Counted from the stretch's first letter, positions 7,615-16,441 are shown. The stretch is DNA of 47,546 bases from Candidatus Bathyarchaeota archaeon (GCA_005888755.1 VBBQ01000029.1:1-47546); one strand, 5' to 3'. The notes: generated by a model not told the origin, from the letters alone. Made by a program: numbers and translations.

Positions 7615-8187
7615 ATGGACTTCACAAGAACGGTTCTTACCCGCAGAATGATTCGAGCCTTCAAACCAGACCCCGTGCCCAAAGAGAAGATAGCGCGGAT
7701 TCTCGCTATCGCCCAACATTATCCTAGCGCTGGGTACAGTCAAGAAGTTGCGTTCGTCGTCGTAACCGACAAAGAGAGACGAAAGAAAATATGCGAGCTG
7801 AGGGATCTGAAAAGCAACCCCCCCGTTTTACTAATACCATGCGTCAGCGAGAGGATCGTCCACGATCGCTACAATGAACCTGACAAGATCCGCTCAGGAG
7901 GAAAAGAGATCGACTGGCCCGTCCCATTCTGGTATTTCGACGTCGGCTGCAGCTGCATGCTGGTTTTCTTGGCAGCTGCAAACGAGGGACTTGCAGCGTC
8001 ATTCGCGGGCAGCGTTGGGATCTTCAAACCAGGACTCCTGAGAAAGGAGGTAGGCATACCCGAACACTACGAACCCGTCGGCGTTCTATCGCTGGGCTAT
8101 CCAGACCCAGCTAGGGAGGTTCCCTCGCCGTCGTTGAAACGTGGAAGACGACCAGTGAAGGATTTCGTCCACTACGAGAAATGGTAA
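7615..8187 (+). CDS. Nitroreductase-family flavoprotein
   Basis: This 190-residue protein has the nitroreductase fold signature. The N-terminal TRRMIRAF contains the FMN-phosphate-binding Arg pair, HYPSAGYSQ follows near residue 40 (compare PSA/SxxNxQ), and the C-terminal GVLSLGYPDP is the canonical strand motif. Members are FMN-dependent NAD(P)H oxidoreductases that act on nitroaromatics, quinones, flavins or dehalogenation substrates. The gene stands alone, divergent from the ABC operon and convergent with alaX. The substrate is unknown; the aromatic-catabolic setting some kilobases to the right makes quinone or aromatic reduction possible. Confidence 0.85.
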   Translation: MDFTRTVLTRRMIRAFKPDPVPKEKIARILAIAQHYPSAGYSQEVAFVVVTDKERRKKICELRDLKSNPPVLLIPCVSERIVHDRYNEPDKIRSGGKEIDWPVPFWYFDVGCSCMLVFLAAANEGLAASFAGSVGIFKPGLLRKEVGIPEHYEPVGVLSLGYPDPAREVPSPSLKRGRRPVKDFVHYEKW

Positions 8188-8221
8188 TGTGCCTCAGGAT
8201 CGGGCGAAGGCTTGGTAATCT

Positions 8222-8944
8222 TCACCCGACGGCGCTTTGTATATCGTAATACAGCCTCCGGTTTGTCTTTCCCTTGTTCTCCAGCTTCAGTAGCTGGATT
8301 TGTCCAATCTCTTTGAGATGAGATACGTGTAGTCCTCCGTCGGCTTGGCGGTCTACGCCTTCGATTTCGACAATTCTCAGCTGGGCTTCAGCCGGTGGCG
8401 CGGCCTCGGCAAGCTTGACCATGTCTGGGAGTTTGAGGGCTTCTTCTCGGTTCAGAAAGTATGTCTTGACGGGTGCGTCTTTTCCGATAAGTTCGTTTGC
8501 TTCTGCCACGTATCCTTCGATCTGGGTCCGGTCGAAGGATTCAAGGTTGAAGTCCATTCTAGATCGGTCGACATCAATCTGGTTCCCCGTTATTCGACAG
8601 TTAGCTCTCGTATAGAATAGAGAGCTTAGGAGGTGGCCGGCAGTGTGCATCTTCATCAGTCGATGTCTCCTCTCCCAATCGACCAGTCCCTTCACCTTGT
8701 CTCCGGGTTTCAGAGATGCTGGAGACTCTATCGTGTGGAGTATCTTGTCGTCGGCCCTTGTTGTCTCTTGGACCCTTGACGTGTTCAGGGTGCCGATGTC
8801 GCAAGCTACACCACCACCGCGAGGATAGAACAGCGTCTGATCTAGAACGACCACCTTGTCCTCCACCGAAACTACTTTCGCATAGAATTCTTTGGAGTAG
8901 GGCTCTTCCCAATACAGCTTCCTTGTAATTGATAATTTCCCCAA
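8222..8944 (-). CDS. alaX: Alanyl-tRNA editing protein AlaX (AlaX-M type)
   Basis: This free-standing editing protein hydrolyses Ser-tRNA(Ala), and possibly Gly-tRNA(Ala), to prevent mistranslation. At 240 residues it fits AlaX-M. The N-terminal barrel ends in TLFYPRGGGVACDIG, where the usual Gln of GGGQ is Val. The Zn-binding HTAGH is at residues 100-104 and the second metal motif reads DGGLHV at 202-207, with Asp202 in the position of the Cys of CGGTHV, as I recall for some archaeal AlaX-M proteins. It is four bases downstream of the LsrF-like gene and is probably co-transcribed with it. Confidence 0.88.
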   Translation of the reverse strand: MGKLSITRKLYWEEPYSKEFYAKVVSVEDKVVVLDQTLFYPRGGGVACDIGTLNTSRVQETTRADDKILHTIESPASLKPGDKVKGLVDWERRHRLMKMHTAGHLLSSLFYTRANCRITGNQIDVDRSRMDFNLESFDRTQIEGYVAEANELIGKDAPVKTYFLNREEALKLPDMVKLAEAAPPAEAQLRIVEIEGVDRQADGGLHVSHLKEIGQIQLLKLENKGKTNRRLYYDIQSAVG

Positions 8945-8948
8945 ACGA

Positions 8949-9776
8949 TTATCGTATAGCAGAGGGCTTTACGATTACTGCCTCTTTGGTGTTCTTTGAC
9001 TGGTTGTAAACTTCCTGAGCCTCCCTCACAGTAGCTCCTCCGTGGACTATTTCTCGAATTGCTCGGATCATTGGCACGGGATGCTCGGACTGCCAGATGT
9101 TCCGTCCCATGTCTACTCCCACAGCTCCCTCTTGAATTGCGTCGCGGGCGAGTTGAAACGCGTCTAGCTCTGTCTCGAGTTTGGGTCCTCCAGCCACAAC
9201 CAGAGGCACTGGACATCCCTTCACGACTTTTCCAAAGTCCTCGCAGTAGTATGTCTTGACAAAATGGGCACCGAGTTCCGCGGCAATTCTGCAAGCTAGC
9301 GCAAGATAGCGCGCGTCTCGTTTCTCCAACTCCTTGCCCACAGCAGTAACAGCGAGAACAGGAATCCCGTGTTCTTCACCCTCGTTGACAAGCCTGCCAA
9401 GGTTCGTCAAAGTTTGATGCTCGTGGGCTGTCCCAATGAAGATCGAGAGAGCCATCGCTGCTGCATTCAACCGAACAGCATCGCCGACCGAGGTTGTGAT
9501 CGCCTCGTTAGTGAGAGAATCGCCGATAATGCTCGCTCCGCCGGAAACCCTGAGGACAATGGGTACATTGGATCTAGGATCAATGGAGGTCCGGAGCACC
9601 CCGCGGGTGCACATTATTGCGTCGGAGTAAGCTAGAAGGGGTTCGATGGTCCTTCGAGGCTCCTCCAGTTTGTGAGTGGGACCCATGAAGTATCCGTGGT
9701 CTACGGCAAGCATCACTGTTCTACCTGTCTCAGGCTTGATTATTCTTGAGAGCCGGTTTTTCATTCCCCAGTCCAC
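8949..9776 (-). CDS. Class I aldolase/thiolase, LsrF-like (DeoC/FbaB superfamily)
   Basis: This 275-residue TIM-barrel enzyme is close to LsrF over its full length: DWGMKNRLSRI at the start, AVDHGYFMGPT, MCTRGVLR, VGKELEKRDARY, then VDMGRNIWQSEHPV. The predicted Schiff-base Lys is Lys174 in HFVKTYY. LsrF cleaves a phosphorylated AI-2 derivative with CoA; related archaeal proteins act as fructose-1,6-bisphosphate aldolases or ADH synthase in aromatic amino-acid synthesis. No other lsr genes are present, so quorum-signal degradation is unlikely and a sugar-phosphate aldolase role is the better guess. Confidence 0.8.
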   Translation of the reverse strand: MDWGMKNRLSRIIKPETGRTVMLAVDHGYFMGPTHKLEEPRRTIEPLLAYSDAIMCTRGVLRTSIDPRSNVPIVLRVSGGASIIGDSLTNEAITTSVGDAVRLNAAAMALSIFIGTAHEHQTLTNLGRLVNEGEEHGIPVLAVTAVGKELEKRDARYLALACRIAAELGAHFVKTYYCEDFGKVVKGCPVPLVVAGGPKLETELDAFQLARDAIQEGAVGVDMGRNIWQSEHPVPMIRAIREIVHGGATVREAQEVYNQSKNTKEAVIVKPSAIR

Positions 9777-10019
9777 GACGTGTCAGCTCAGACGGGGTTG
9801 CGGTGGCAACGGGATATTACAGTTTCTCCCTTTCATCGGGTTCTGATATTCCGATCAAGGAACGAGTTTCCAAGATGGTTTGGAAATGTTCATCGAATCA
9901 TGCTCGAGCAGGGTCGAGAACTCGATACCTGAAATGACAGCCGGAGGCTACTAAATCCCTATATCGCAACCGGGCGTCGGGTGTCGTCAACGAACAGGCT
10001 GCTTTCAAGAGGCTTGTAG

Positions 10020-10853
10020 ATGATCCGACAAGGCTGGCCTTACTTTGACGGATGGCCATTCCCGGAAAGATGGGTTCACCTAGACGGGCTAGCAATCCAC
10101 TATGTGGATGAGGGCTCTGGTACCCGTCCAGTTGTAATGATTCACGGCAATCCCGCTTGGTCCTATATGTGGAGGCGCCTCGTCCCCGCCATCACCGGTT
10201 CCGGTCATCGAGCCCTTGCATTCGACCTAATGGGTTTTGGAAAATCAGAAAAGCCAAACCCTGACCTCCACGACTTTCCACATCACGCGAGAATAGTCTC
10301 CAGCTACATCGAGTCTCTAGGGCTCAGGAATCTAATTCTAATCCTGCACGACTGGGGAGGACCACTCGCAATGCAGTACGTCATACGACACCCTCAAAAC
10401 GTCTCAGGTCTAGTCATCATGAACACCTTCCTAACATCCGACTATCGTCTTCCTCCCCAAGTAGCGGCGAAAATCACCCCCTCGATTATCAAGGAATCAT
10501 CCGTTCATCCTGAGAATATCTCAGAGAGCGCCATGGAAGCCTACTGGGCCCCCTTCCCGGATGATGAAGCGAAGAAAGCCTACCAGGCATTTCCCAGAAT
10601 GTTTCCTGACTCGCCCACACATCCCAGCTTCAAGCCAATGAAAGAGATAGAGCAGGGTCTCCCTAGGCTGAAGCTTCCGACCCTAGTAATCTGGGGAACA
10701 GGAAAATCGCCCCCGACCTACGCTGAGAGAATCGCCAAGATGATTCCAAATGCAAAGTTGACTCAGGTGAAGGCGGGACACTTCGTCCCGGAGGACGCAC
10801 CGGATGAAGTTGAGAAGCTCATCCTAGGTTTCTTCTCCGATAACCTTCTTTAG
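10020..10853 (+). CDS. Alpha/beta hydrolase, haloalkane dehalogenase-like
   Basis: This 277-residue hydrolase has the haloalkane dehalogenase arrangement. HGNPAWSYMWRRLVP holds the halide-stabilising Asn44, the nucleophile elbow HDWGG holds Asp111 next to Trp112, and the catalytic His lies in KAGHFVPEDAP near residue 259. An Asp nucleophile rather than Ser separates it from esterases; some such proteins are epoxide hydrolases or haloacetate dehalogenases. It lies directly upstream of the tyrosine/homogentisate operon but 128 bases away with a separate promoter, so functional linkage is only suggestive. A TATA-like CCCTATATC occurs about 60 bases before the ATG. Confidence 0.8.
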   Translation: MIRQGWPYFDGWPFPERWVHLDGLAIHYVDEGSGTRPVVMIHGNPAWSYMWRRLVPAITGSGHRALAFDLMGFGKSEKPNPDLHDFPHHARIVSSYIESLGLRNLILILHDWGGPLAMQYVIRHPQNVSGLVIMNTFLTSDYRLPPQVAAKITPSIIKESSVHPENISESAMEAYWAPFPDDEAKKAYQAFPRMFPDSPTHPSFKPMKEIEQGLPRLKLPTLVIWGTGKSPPTYAERIAKMIPNAKLTQVKAGHFVPEDAPDEVEKLILGFFSDNLL

Positions 10854-10931
10854 CCAAGCAATAGGAACTCTCCATGAGGTTACCCTCACTAGGGTAGACC
10901 TACTGCCAGCCTAGTAACGTCTAGGTCGTAG

Positions 10932-10950
10932 CGAGAAACAAGTTAAAAGG
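10932..10950 (+). promoter_or_regulatory. Probable BRE/TATA promoter of the homogentisate operon
   Basis: A purine-rich BRE-like stretch (cgagaaac) runs into a TATA-like aagttaaaag about 40 bases before the hpd ATG. With the usual archaeal spacing of about 25 bases to the start site, transcription would begin around 10966-10970 and give a short leader. No other convincing TATA box precedes the four-gene operon. Confidence 0.4.
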
Positions 10951-10981
10951 TTCCCCATAGAACACGGCACGTTGATCCAGA

Positions 10982-12070
10982 ATGAAGAACGACGCGTTAC
11001 CGATAGAAGGAATAGACTACGTCGAGCTGTACGTTGGAAACGCGAAGCAAGCAAGTTACTTTTACAAAAACGGGTTCGGCTTTTCACCCGTCGCATACAG
11101 TGGACCCGAGACGGGAGTCAAGGACAAGACGTCCTATCTTATGCAGCAAGGCGATATCCGACTTCTACTCACCTCCTCCCTGGTCCCAGACCATCCCATC
11201 TCCAGGTATGTCATCACCCACGGAGACGGCGTAGCCGACGTTGCTATGCGAGTCAAGGATGTTGACTGGACGTACAAAGAAGCCGTTCGGCGCGGCGCCA
11301 AAGGAATACAGGCCCCTAAGATCCTCAAGGACGATCACGGTACCATAAGAGGCGCCGCGATCGCTGCCTACGGAGACACTGTTCACACCTTCATTGAGCG
11401 TCACGACTATCGTGGAATATTCGCCCCGGGATATGTGCCATTCCAGGGCAAGGCTGAATCCGTCGGGTTAAAACACGTAGACCACGTCGTCGCCAACGTA
11501 GAAGAAGGAAAGATGGACTATTGGGTAGAATTCTACGGCAACGTTTTCGGATTCACACAGCTAATTAGCTTCGACGACAAAGACATCAGCACCGAATACT
11601 CCGCCCTCCGCTCCAAGGTTATGCGCAACCCAACAGGGACAGTCAAGTTCCCGATCAACGAACCGGCCGCGGGAAAAAGAAAATCGCAGATACAGGAATA
11701 TCTGGATTACTTCAAAGGAGCCGGTGTCCAACACCTCGCAATCTCCACAGATGATCTCGTCGCGACTGTGGCAAGATTGGCCGAGAGAGGAATAGAATTC
11801 TTGCGGACACCAGACAGCTATTACGCGGAGCTTCCTAAGCGCGTCGGAGGAATCTCGGAGAGGATAGATGATCTAAAACGTCTTGGCATACTGGTGGACA
11901 AGGACGAGAAGGGCTACATGCTCCAGATATTCACCAAACCCCTCCAAGACCGGCCCACACTGTTCTTCGAACTTATTCAGAGAAAGGGAAGCGAGTCCTT
12001 CGGAAAGGGCAACTTCAAGGCCCTGTTCCAGTCCATAGAGGCGGAACAGGCGAAACGTGGAAACCTGTAG
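10982..12070 (+). CDS. hpd: 4-hydroxyphenylpyruvate dioxygenase
   Basis: This Fe(II) dioxygenase converts 4-hydroxyphenylpyruvate, made by transamination of tyrosine, to homogentisate with O2. At 362 residues it has the normal length and two vicinal-oxygen-chelate halves. The three iron ligands are readable: His168 in VDHVVANV, His251 in VQHLAISTDD and Glu330 in LFFELIQRKG. The C-terminal FGKGNFKALFQSIE is the family's gating helix. It is first in a tight operon with the fumarylacetoacetase-family gene six bases behind and hmgA after that. The closest alternative, hydroxymandelate synthase, is much less likely because homogentisate dioxygenase is next door. Confidence 0.95.
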   Translation: MKNDALPIEGIDYVELYVGNAKQASYFYKNGFGFSPVAYSGPETGVKDKTSYLMQQGDIRLLLTSSLVPDHPISRYVITHGDGVADVAMRVKDVDWTYKEAVRRGAKGIQAPKILKDDHGTIRGAAIAAYGDTVHTFIERHDYRGIFAPGYVPFQGKAESVGLKHVDHVVANVEEGKMDYWVEFYGNVFGFTQLISFDDKDISTEYSALRSKVMRNPTGTVKFPINEPAAGKRKSQIQEYLDYFKGAGVQHLAISTDDLVATVARLAERGIEFLRTPDSYYAELPKRVGGISERIDDLKRLGILVDKDEKGYMLQIFTKPLQDRPTLFFELIQRKGSESFGKGNFKALFQSIEAEQAKRGNL

Positions 12071-12076
12071 CCTCAG

Positions 12077-13087
12077 ATGAAACTGGTCGCCTACAGCACA
12101 AAGAAAGCACCGAACAAATCTCGTACTGGGCTGCTTTGGGGAGACTGGATACTAGACGTCGATCGGATTACTAGCGTAGCTGAGAAGCTGAGTATTCCAA
12201 CTCCACGATCAATTCGAAACCTGCCGGCCGCGGCGACGATCAGGCAGATCTTGTCCAAGAACCCTAAACTCTTGAATGATCTTCAATCTCTATCTTGGCG
12301 GATCTTCAATAGAGTTCCGCCGGAGCATGTTCACCGCTTCATGACCCGGACTCAAGATGCCACAGTCAGGAGTCCGATTCCAGACCCACCGACTCTGCGA
12401 GATTTCTATGCTTTCGAAGACCATGTCAAGGCCGCCCGAGCACGACGAAGCCTTCCAATGCCCCAAGAGTGGTACGATTTTCCCGCCTTCTACTACTCAA
12501 ACCCGCACGTGATCTACGGTCCCGAAGTGGATGTGCCCTATCCATCCTACACCAAGACGCTTGACTACGAGCTTGAGATTGCATGCGTAATCGGGCGACG
12601 CGGAATCGACATACCTGAAGCCGAAGCGGAGTCCCACATCGCAGGCTACACCATAATGAATGATTGGAGTGCAAGAGATGTTCAGGTGGGCGAGATGAAA
12701 ATTGGACTGGGTCCAGCTAAGGCAAAGGATTTTGCCACCTCCCTCGGACCCTGGCTTGTTACACCTGACGAGCTGCAAGATCGGAAGACTGGTCCTGGCA
12801 AGTACAACCTCAAGATGACCGCCAAAGTCAACAACAGACAACTGTCAATGGGAAACATGGACAAAATGCACTGGACCTTTCCTCAAATGATATCCCGTGC
12901 CTCGCAATCCGTTCAGCTCCAACCTGGAGAAGTGTTCGGATCGGGGACTGTGGGCACAGGGTCTCTCTTGGAGCTCGGAAAGGACGTCCATCCTTGGCTT
13001 CGACCTGGGGATATGGTGGAGCTCGAAATCGAAAGACTTGGAGCGCTGCGAAACAAAGTTATACGCCCCGAGAAAAGCTCAGTGTGA
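12077..13087 (+). CDS. Fumarylacetoacetate hydrolase family protein
   Basis: This 336-residue FAH-fold hydrolase has a C-terminal catalytic half with DYELEIACVIGRRG (metal-binding Glu-x-Glu), then GYTIMNDWSARDVQ, and KAKDFATSLGPWLVT. In the homogentisate pathway the enzyme splits fumarylacetoacetate, or possibly maleylacetoacetate directly, into acetoacetate and fumarate or maleate. Its place between hpd and hmgA makes this the best assignment. The family also contains decarboxylases and other hydrolases, so the exact substrate is inferred from context. It overlaps the hmgA start by four bases (GTGA). Confidence 0.85.
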   Translation: MKLVAYSTKKAPNKSRTGLLWGDWILDVDRITSVAEKLSIPTPRSIRNLPAAATIRQILSKNPKLLNDLQSLSWRIFNRVPPEHVHRFMTRTQDATVRSPIPDPPTLRDFYAFEDHVKAARARRSLPMPQEWYDFPAFYYSNPHVIYGPEVDVPYPSYTKTLDYELEIACVIGRRGIDIPEAEAESHIAGYTIMNDWSARDVQVGEMKIGLGPAKAKDFATSLGPWLVTPDELQDRKTGPGKYNLKMTAKVNNRQLSMGNMDKMHWTFPQMISRASQSVQLQPGEVFGSGTVGTGSLLELGKDVHPWLRPGDMVELEIERLGALRNKVIRPEKSSV

Positions 13088-14259
13088 ACGAATTGCCCAG
13101 TTATTACAGCCTCGGCAAACTTCCTGCCAAGAGGCATACCCAGTTCCGAAAACCGGATGGCTCATTGTACCAGGAAGAGGTTTTTGGGACCGAAGCGTTC
13201 TCAGGTGTATACTCGACGCTCTACCACATCAATCCCCCCACAAGAGTGTCTCACATCAAGAAGCTGAAAGAACTCGCGATAACTCGCTGGCAACCTGACC
13301 TCCATCGTCATCATCACGTCCGCACCAAAAACTCGGAGCTGGCAAAGGACCCGGTCGAAGGACGACAGCCCCTCTTCTACAATGATGACGTATTCGTCTC
13401 GACAGTCCGACCTTCCCACGGGATGGACTGGTTCTTCAGGAACGCCCAAGGAGACGAGCTTTACTTTGTCCATGAAGGAAAAGGAAACATCGAATCCGTG
13501 TTCGGAATTCTCCCGTTCCACGAGGGCGACTTCATCATCGTCCCTCGAGGAACCACCTACAGAATGAACCTGGACGGGAAAGAAAATCGGTTCATGGTGA
13601 CCGAATCCGCGGGACCTATCGAAGTTCCCAAACGCTACAGAAACGACTATGGCCAGCTGGTTGAGCTGGCGCCCTACGCTGACAGAGATTTCCGTCGGCC
13701 CGAGAAACTTGTCCCACACGGCGATTCAGGAGAATTCGAAGTCCGAGTCAAGATCGACAACTCCTTAATGTCGTACGTTTTCGACTATCACCCCATCGAT
13801 GTTGTCGGATGGGACGGCTTCCTCTACCCCTGGATCTTCAACGTCAGCGACTTCGAGCCTCTGACCGGTCGCATTCACCAGCCTCCTCCTATCCACCAGA
13901 CATTCGAGGCACCAGGGTTCGACGTTCTATCCTTTGTCCCGCGAAAACTTGACTACCATCCTCAAGCCGTACCCGTCCCGTACAACCACAGCAACATCGA
14001 CAGCGACGAGGTCCTCTACTACGTTAGCGGAGACTTCAGCAGCCGCCGAGGAATCGAAGTAGGATCTTTCACACTCCACCGGAGAGGGGTGCATCACGGA
14101 CCCCAACCAGGAGCTGTCGAAGCGAGCCTTGGAAAGGATTCCACTAATGAGCTGGCAATCATGATCGAGACCAAGAAGCCGTTGAAGGTGACGTCGATTG
14201 CTGAGAAACTGGACGATCCCAATTACCCCTTCAGCTGGCAAACACCCGTCAAAAAATAG
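13084..14259 (+). CDS. hmgA: Homogentisate 1,2-dioxygenase
   Basis: This non-haem Fe(II) enzyme opens the ring of homogentisate to maleylacetoacetate. The cupin-type C-terminal half shows the iron-site region HQPPPIHQTFEAPGF and NHSNIDSDEVLYYVSGDF, which are hallmark segments of HmgA. The N-terminal half has FVHEGKGNIESVFG and a proton-handling His cluster near RHHHVRTKN. I chose the GTG at 13084, which overlaps the preceding stop, because the upstream in-frame codons from 12994 are antiparallel reading of the FAH gene; this gives 391 residues, a little shorter than the usual 430-440 of bacterial and human enzymes. Confidence 0.93.
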   Translation: MNELPSYYSLGKLPAKRHTQFRKPDGSLYQEEVFGTEAFSGVYSTLYHINPPTRVSHIKKLKELAITRWQPDLHRHHHVRTKNSELAKDPVEGRQPLFYNDDVFVSTVRPSHGMDWFFRNAQGDELYFVHEGKGNIESVFGILPFHEGDFIIVPRGTTYRMNLDGKENRFMVTESAGPIEVPKRYRNDYGQLVELAPYADRDFRRPEKLVPHGDSGEFEVRVKIDNSLMSYVFDYHPIDVVGWDGFLYPWIFNVSDFEPLTGRIHQPPPIHQTFEAPGFDVLSFVPRKLDYHPQAVPVPYNHSNIDSDEVLYYVSGDFSSRRGIEVGSFTLHRRGVHHGPQPGAVEASLGKDSTNELAIMIETKKPLKVTSIAEKLDDPNYPFSWQTPVKK

Positions 14260-14295
14260 ACCAACCGTATTCCTCCAAGTCCGAAGCTGACGCTC

Positions 14296-15402
14296 TTGTC
14301 AAACCCTCAAGTCGTCGGCGGCGAGTACTCCTACCTGCCGATCGAGAGAGTTCACTTTGGACCCGACTCAATCGCACGGCTGTCTGAAGAGCTTGACAAG
14401 ATCAGATCACACCGCCCACTCATTATTACTGGACAGACCATTGCTGAGAAGACCAGACTCGTTGACCATGTCGAGAAGGCATCAGGACGAAAGCTCGTGG
14501 GTGTGTTCTCCGGCATCAAACAACATGCTCCTGTTATTTGCATAAAGCAGGCAATCAGTGAAGCGCAGAAGGCAAGGGCCGATTCTCTGATCAGCCTTGG
14601 AGGAGGTAGCCCTATCGACTCTGCAAAGATCGCCGTCAAAGAGCTGTCCGAAAACTTCGCCAAACCAATCATGGCCCATATCGCGATTCCGACGACTCTC
14701 TCGGCTGCGGAATTCTCATTCTCAGCGGGAATGACTGATGACTCATCGAAAAGAAAGACTGGTGTGCGTGATCCCAGACTCGTTCCGCGTTTCATCTTCC
14801 TCGACCCAAAGATCACAGTTGATACTCCATCCTGGCTCTGGGCTTGTACAGGAATCCGGAGTCTCGACCACGCGGTCGAATCGATCTACTCCCCCAAACA
14901 CCAGCCATATGTTGACACTCTGGCACTCGAATCTATCAAGCTCCTTTTTCAGAACCTCAAGTCCTCGACCAACAACCCAACTCGGATCGGGCCCCGTCTA
15001 GCCTGTCAAATTGCAGCATGGATGTCCTTCGCAGGAGTCCAAAGCGTCGGGACCGGATTGAGCCATGCAATAGGTCGCGTTATCGGCGCAACATGGGACA
15101 TCCCTCATGGCATCACATCCTGCCTGACACTTGCCGAGGTGATGCGGCACCAGGCTCAGAAATATCCGGACAGGCTCTCGTTAATCGCCGAAGCTGAGGG
15201 ACAAGACTTGAAAGGGCTTAGCGAGAGCGAACAGGCCATATCCGCGGCCGACCGAGTCGAAGAATTAGTCAAAGGCCTCGGACTCTCCAAAAAGCTCAGC
15301 GACTATGGAATCAGGAGAGAGGATTTACCATCGATTGCAAGAGACGCGTCCGGTCCAGAAGAATACTCAATGGCGCTACGGGTCCTAGAAGCAATATTCT
15401 AG
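14296..15402 (+). CDS. Iron-containing alcohol dehydrogenase / maleylacetate reductase-like
   Basis: This 368-residue group III Fe-ADH family protein has the Rossmann-like GGGSPIDSAK that binds NAD(P)H, then the metal-site residues in SLDHAVESIYSP and GLSHAIGRVIG followed by DIPHG. The GLSHAIG...DIPHG pattern is nearer to maleylacetate reductases and related enzymes than to ethanol dehydrogenases. It begins 36 bases after hmgA with a TTG start and closes the operon, so reduction of a maleyl- or fumaryl-type ring-cleavage product or of an aldehyde is plausible. No maleylacetoacetate isomerase is present, and this gene cannot replace it by chemistry. Confidence 0.82.
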   Translation: MSNPQVVGGEYSYLPIERVHFGPDSIARLSEELDKIRSHRPLIITGQTIAEKTRLVDHVEKASGRKLVGVFSGIKQHAPVICIKQAISEAQKARADSLISLGGGSPIDSAKIAVKELSENFAKPIMAHIAIPTTLSAAEFSFSAGMTDDSSKRKTGVRDPRLVPRFIFLDPKITVDTPSWLWACTGIRSLDHAVESIYSPKHQPYVDTLALESIKLLFQNLKSSTNNPTRIGPRLACQIAAWMSFAGVQSVGTGLSHAIGRVIGATWDIPHGITSCLTLAEVMRHQAQKYPDRLSLIAEAEGQDLKGLSESEQAISAADRVEELVKGLGLSKKLSDYGIRREDLPSIARDASGPEEYSMALRVLEAIF

Positions 15403-15485
15403 CTGCCAGAAAAGCTGAAAGCCTTAATCCCAACACAGCCCGGTGACCCAGTTCAACCTCTACGAAGAAATTAGGGTTCAACTAT

Positions 15486-16337
15486 ATGCCAGGGCTAACT
15501 GAACGACTTCTCTACCGGGTCGCTAAGCGATGGATAGCAGGATACTCGCTCGAAGACGCGATTAGGGTCGCCCACGATTCGAATGACAGACAACTTAGGG
15601 TAATTCTCAACCGGCTGGGCGAACACACTCCAGATCAGAAGCTGATTCAAGGCTATACGGAAGAATACCTCAAACTTCTCGACCGGATGCAGACAGAGAA
15701 AATAAACGGCACAATTTCCCTAAAGCCGTCTCAGATCGGACTTGCCGCAAGTCCCGCGCTCTACGAGGGAAATCTTCTCCGTATAATAGAAAGGGCTGAA
15801 ACCTATGACGAGTTTGTCTGGATAGATATGGAAAATTCGCCGTATACCACGGCGACGCTGAAGGCTTACAGGGAAATTCTACCCAGCCATCGCCAATTAG
15901 GAGTTTGTTTGCAGGCAAACATGAAACGGACCGAGACAGATCTCAAAGACCTCATTTCAGGCGGTGGAATAATCCGGCTCGTGAAGGGTGCCTACCCCGA
16001 GAGCGCAGAGTTGGCTTACAAGAAGAGAAGTGAGGTTGACGCGAACTACCTCAAGCTCATGACCCTGCTCTTCGAAGGAGGAGGCCGGTTCGCTATCGGG
16101 ACCCATGATGCAAGGCTCATTGACAAGGCTAGAAATCTCGCAAAGGATCGGAAACGAGACTTCGAGTTTCAATTGTTGAAGGGTATCAGAGATGACATCA
16201 AGCCAGCTTTGATCGAGGAAGGATATCGGGTAAGCGAGTACATTCCCTATGGACCAGAGTGGTACAACTATAGCAAGCGAAGGATGCGCGAGCGTAAGCG
16301 GAACATTCTACTCCTCCTGCGATCCATCACCGGCTAG
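15486..16337 (+). CDS. Proline dehydrogenase
   Basis: This 283-residue FAD-dependent monofunctional proline dehydrogenase oxidises proline to pyrroline-5-carboxylate. Supporting motifs are the TIM-barrel strands ISLKPSQIG, VWIDMENSPY and GVCLQANMKRT, the RLVKGAYPE strand, AIGTHDARLI, FEFQLLKGIRDD, and the signature YIPYGPEWYNYSKRRMRER with the substrate carboxylate-binding Arg pair. Length matches the PutA-N/bacterial short PRODH form. It stands alone downstream of the homogentisate operon; pyrroline-5-carboxylate dehydrogenase is not in the window. It adds to the picture of amino-acid oxidation. Confidence 0.92.
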   Translation: MPGLTERLLYRVAKRWIAGYSLEDAIRVAHDSNDRQLRVILNRLGEHTPDQKLIQGYTEEYLKLLDRMQTEKINGTISLKPSQIGLAASPALYEGNLLRIIERAETYDEFVWIDMENSPYTTATLKAYREILPSHRQLGVCLQANMKRTETDLKDLISGGGIIRLVKGAYPESAELAYKKRSEVDANYLKLMTLLFEGGGRFAIGTHDARLIDKARNLAKDRKRDFEFQLLKGIRDDIKPALIEEGYRVSEYIPYGPEWYNYSKRRMRERKRNILLLLRSITG

Positions 16338-16441
16338 CCAGAACTGGAAAGACGGAGCAGAGCTTATCTACAGTTTCGACTTGCCCTCAGAATATTCGAC
16401 GAGATGAGCCTGAGACACGGAGTGTTGTTGTTACGGACCAA

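Noticed and set aside
12994-13083. Longer N-terminus for homogentisate dioxygenase
   Set aside because: The extra 30 residues are an out-of-frame reading of the FAH gene and look unlike HmgA; the GTG overlapping the stop is the better start.
13201-13719. 172-codon minus-strand frame antisense to hmgA
   Set aside because: It lies wholly inside a well-supported gene, shows no family motif, and is explained by codon bias of the plus strand.
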